Position numbers and translations under genes: made by a program
In this document: positions 3,805 to 6,074 of the stretch, in pieces
How the letters are laid out: every line of letters begins with the position of its first letter
Position numbering within the stretch: position 1 is the first letter of the stretch
Assembly: GCA_937888925.1 (NCBI GenBank)
Contig: CALARM010000340.1
Location: 1-6,074, forward strand
Reading direction: 5' to 3'
Source: an uncultured Synergistia bacterium
GTDB taxonomy: Bacteria > Eremiobacterota > SpSt-956 > JAKJGF01
Length of the DNA: 6,074 nt
Notes under the pieces: generated by a model
What the model saw: only the letters and a program-made list of their open reading frames with translations
Told to the model about the DNA's origin: nothing
Database searches by the model: none

Positions 3805-6074
3805 ATGAAATCGATTGATACAAGTCATATGCAGACTCAGTTCAGTCCTCAGGGTAAAAGTAAGGTTGCCCGTAAATCTGCCATTCATACAGGACAGGCA
3901 GGCCATACAAAACTTGCAGGACAGAAGAAAGAACTGGTTGATACAGGAGAAAAATCAGACATAAGCAGTGCGGCACTACTGGCAAGCCAGACAGTAGAGG
4001 AAGAAACTCCGGCAGACGAGACTCCTTCAGGAACAAGGACTGAAAAACACAGGAAACATCTTGCTGAAAACTATGGTGAACCGAAATCTTCGGAAAGTGT
4101 AAAAGAACATACAGGTCAGTCTGTCATGAGGGATGACAGCGGAAAGAAGGAAAATCTTGAAAGCAATTATGGTGCAGTAAGTCTGAACAGTCTGAGTGAT
4201 GCACAGAAGTCTGCAGTGTTACAGCAGGTTCTGGGCCTCTCTTCGGATCAGGTAGCCGCACTGTTACAGGGTGCCAGGGAGAAATCGGAGGCAAGTAAAT
4301 GTGGCGGCCATAAGCCCGATGAAAATAATATCGGTGCCGGTATTCTGGCAACGTTGCATGAAAATGAACCGGTAAGTTCCAATACAAGTCAGGCTACTTA
4401 TAAAAATCGTCTTCTTACCGATGCGGAGGTAATTCAACTTAACGCTAAATTTAAATATGGTCTCACTGCTCCATGTCATATGTATGAAGATGACAGAGGT
4501 GTTACTATTCTTGTAGATAATATGGCGCAACCCACAACTTCAGAGATACCTGAAGGAAGTCTTTTTGACGGAAGCAATCATAAAGTGCTGTCTATCAGTC
4601 AGGAGGACAACGGGTTCCATTCTGTTTATTCTTATAATTCCTCCCCTGTAGATGACAACTGTATTTCCATAACAGGCGGCGGAGGCCCTGTGGGATCTTA
4701 CTGGATGGGTAAGATTGAAAGATTTAAAGGTGAAGATGCAGATGTATACAAAACAGTTATGTATCCTCCTCCTGATGAAAATGGATTTACCAAAATATGG
4801 CATATAAATGATACTGTTATAGGAAACGATGTGACTTCTACTGTAGAAGTTTATTCAAAACAGGTAGCAATGCCGTCTCATCATAATCCATACGGAAAAG
4901 ACGATGATTGTCCGTGGCAGAATAATCCATGGTGGTATCCGCCTGCTCCGCCTGCTCCGCCCCCTGCTCCTGGCCCTCCGCCGCCTCTTGGCACTGACGG
5001 TGTGGCATGGATGGAAAAGTTTCTGAACGAAAGATCTTCCTGGAGGAACGGTTATGTATTTGGTTTCGGCGAAGGAACTCTGCCGACTCATGCGCCATTT
5101 AATAATCTTCCTGCTGACGAACAGTGGCAGAAAGCCTATAGTGCAGGACTTGGAGACGGGAAGAATGCAGTAACTGTTTTCCCGCATATAGGAACACCTG
5201 AATATCCTGTATATGTTCCCAAGCCTGTGCCTATGCCACAGCAGATTCCAAATTACGGCCAGAATCAGGGAGGCGTTGTACAGCCCCCCCCTTTTGAGAA
5301 TAAACCCAGGAAGTCCTTTTTAAGTGCGCCGCCGGAAGGTTCTACTCCTTCCATACCAACTGCGGAACTTATGAAGACTCTTGGGAAAAATGATAAGATT
5401 TATGCATATAAAACAAAAGATGGAAGTATATTTAATGATATAGAAAGAGGAGACGGAACGAGAAACCAGGTAATTTATGATAAATCGGGAAATCTCCTGA
5501 GCGGCGTAACGGTAGATAAAGAAGGTAATGAGGCAAAAACTACCTTTATGGACGACGGAACAAGTAAAGTGGAGACTTCTGACGGTTCTGTCATGATCTT
5601 TAAAGGAGAACAGCTTATAGAGAAATACCAGGAAAATCCTCAGGAGCAGGAAGTGAAAGAAAGTTTCTGGCGCGATATCCCTTCCGGAGCCAGACAGATA
5701 ACGGCTGATCCTGTGATTTCAGCTAATTTAAAACCTGCCGATACAATTAATACGTATGAACTTCCCGGCGGAGATAAATTAAGTGAAGTCTATACTGCAG
5801 GAGACGGGAAAAGACATCAGATTGTATCCGGAAAAGACGGAAGTAATAAACAGGTTGTATCGGAAGATTTACGTACCGGTGAACAGATAAAATCAGTTTA
5901 TAACGGTGACGGAACTGTAAATTCTTATTCTTCCAGTGGTTCCAGCATGTTTTTAGATAAACAGGGAAATGTGGCTATGGCAGGCACTGACGGAAGATCT
6001 GTTACAGGAAATAATTACGCAACACAGGCTCAAACAGTCAATCAGCAAAAACCTCCTTATATGAGGTCAGGTTC
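3805..6074 (+). CDS. Large modular protein of unknown function, 3' end outside window
   Basis: I translated this frame by hand: 756 codons without a stop, still open at the window end, with a good ribosome binding site. I do not recognise the family. There is no signal peptide (it starts MKSIDTSHMQTQ) and no membrane helix. Residues 1-125 are Lys/Ser/Thr/Glu/Gln-rich and probably disordered; LAENYG (86-91) and LESNYG (118-123) may be a small duplication. Residues 130-158 look helical (LSDAQKSAVLQQVLGLSSDQ). Residues 200-352 look beta-rich, with a GGGGP turn (291-295). A His/Asp/Trp-rich patch (359-378) leads into a proline linker (379-394). Residues 405-453 hold GYVFGFGEG and AYSAGLGDG. From about 533 on, DG and DKxGN turns recur. 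Cysteines are few (166, 224, 286, 369). The make-up suggests a surface, secreted or scaffold protein, but the missing leader would require a non-Sec route or a cytoplasmic role. It is transcribed away from the exporter operon; a functional link is unproven. Confidence 0.9.
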   Translation, partial: MKSIDTSHMQTQFSPQGKSKVARKSAIHTGQAGHTKLAGQKKELVDTGEKSDISSAALLASQTVEEETPADETPSGTRTEKHRKHLAENYGEPKSSESVKEHTGQSVMRDDSGKKENLESNYGAVSLNSLSDAQKSAVLQQVLGLSSDQVAALLQGAREKSEASKCGGHKPDENNIGAGILATLHENEPVSSNTSQATYKNRLLTDAEVIQLNAKFKYGLTAPCHMYEDDRGVTILVDNMAQPTTSEIPEGSLFDGSNHKVLSISQEDNGFHSVYSYNSSPVDDNCISITGGGGPVGSYWMGKIERFKGEDADVYKTVMYPPPDENGFTKIWHINDTVIGNDVTSTVEVYSKQVAMPSHHNPYGKDDDCPWQNNPWWYPPAPPAPPPAPGPPPPLGTDGVAWMEKFLNERSSWRNGYVFGFGEGTLPTHAPFNNLPADEQWQKAYSAGLGDGKNAVTVFPHIGTPEYPVYVPKPVPMPQQIPNYGQNQGGVVQPPPFENKPRKSFLSAPPEGSTPSIPTAELMKTLGKNDKIYAYKTKDGSIFNDIERGDGTRNQVIYDKSGNLLSGVTVDKEGNEAKTTFMDDGTSKVETSDGSVMIFKGEQLIEKYQENPQEQEVKESFWRDIPSGARQITADPVISANLKPADTINTYELPGGDKLSEVYTAGDGKRHQIVSGKDGSNKQVVSEDLRTGEQIKSVYNGDGTVNSYSSSGSSMFLDKQGNVAMAGTDGRSVTGNNYATQAQTVNQQKPPYMRSG
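4939..4986 (+). other. Proline-rich linker in the large protein
   Basis: Residues 379-394 are almost only Pro and Ala with one Gly (PPAPPAPPPAPGPPPP). This extended linker separates the beta-looking middle part from the C-terminal portion. It follows a Trp-rich run (NNPWWY, 373-378). Pro-rich spacers of this kind are common in secreted and surface proteins, which is suggestive but not diagnostic. Confidence 0.8.
5419..5994 (+). repeat. Protein-level DG / DKxGN turn repeats in the large protein
   Basis: Asp-Gly pairs followed by Ser, Thr, Lys or Arg occur at residues 539, 550, 584, 593, 667, 678, 702 and 729. DKSGN, DKEGN and DKQGN occur at 559, 571 and 718. The spacers are short and beta-prone (IYDKSGNLLSGVTVDKEG). 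The pattern recalls YD/RHS-type and other beta-hairpin repeat proteins, but the YD consensus is not kept, so I name only the pattern. The repeat may continue past the window end. Confidence 0.55.

Noticed and set aside
3842..5187. Several minus-strand frames of 64-110 codons opposite the large plus-strand gene
   Set aside because: They lie antisense to a continuous 756-codon frame that has a good ribosome binding site. Their translations are low-complexity or His/Arg-rich without family motifs.
5419..5994. RHS/YD-repeat toxin
   Set aside because: Only isolated matches to YDxxGNL exist, the register is irregular, and no toxin domain or immunity gene is visible within the window. Kept only as a possible resemblance.

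Overview
The window holds a divergent pair of transcription units from a bacterium that cannot be named from sequence alone. On the minus strand, reading right to left, lies a three-gene ABC exporter operon: a periplasmic adaptor of the HlyD/MacA/YbhG type (3515 to 1914), an FtsX/MacB-type permease (1885 to 578), and a LolD-like ATPase (547 to beyond position 1, incomplete). On the plus strand, starting at 3805 and still open at 6074, is one very long reading frame of at least 756 codons. It encodes a large, mosaic, apparently leaderless protein that I do not recognise. An adaptor of this class points to a two-membrane (Gram-negative-type) cell envelope.

The operon reads as a tripartite-type exporter. 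The LolD-like ATPase energises a dimer of the four-helix permease, and the adaptor is anchored in the inner membrane and bridges the periplasm. Gene order (adaptor, permease, ATPase) matches DevBCA-type exporters; the ATPase motifs look most like LolD. No outer-membrane channel gene is in view, and the substrate is unknown. The adaptor is longer than usual because its helical region carries the usual HlyD helical motif four times at an exact 71-residue period.

The non-coding DNA is unusually structured. An array of degenerate heptamers (ACGCGTN and variants, 1844-1910), with a perfect 20-bp palindrome inside it, sits at the adaptor/permease junction and encodes the first residues of the permease. 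The 289-bp divergent intergenic region (3516-3804) contains two patches of another degenerate repeat family (GGATTTACAGG / AATCC-type) in opposite orientation, a TAACAA motif in four copies, and a candidate promoter for each direction. The repeats abut the start codons of the adaptor and the permease, where no Shine-Dalgarno sequence is visible. The ATPase and the large plus-strand gene do have clear ones.

The plus-strand protein has a hydrophilic, probably disordered N-terminus, a short helical segment, a beta-looking middle part, a proline-rich linker, a small Trp/Gly-rich segment, and a C-terminal half with regularly recurring Asp-Gly and DKxGN turns. It is the least explained object in the window.
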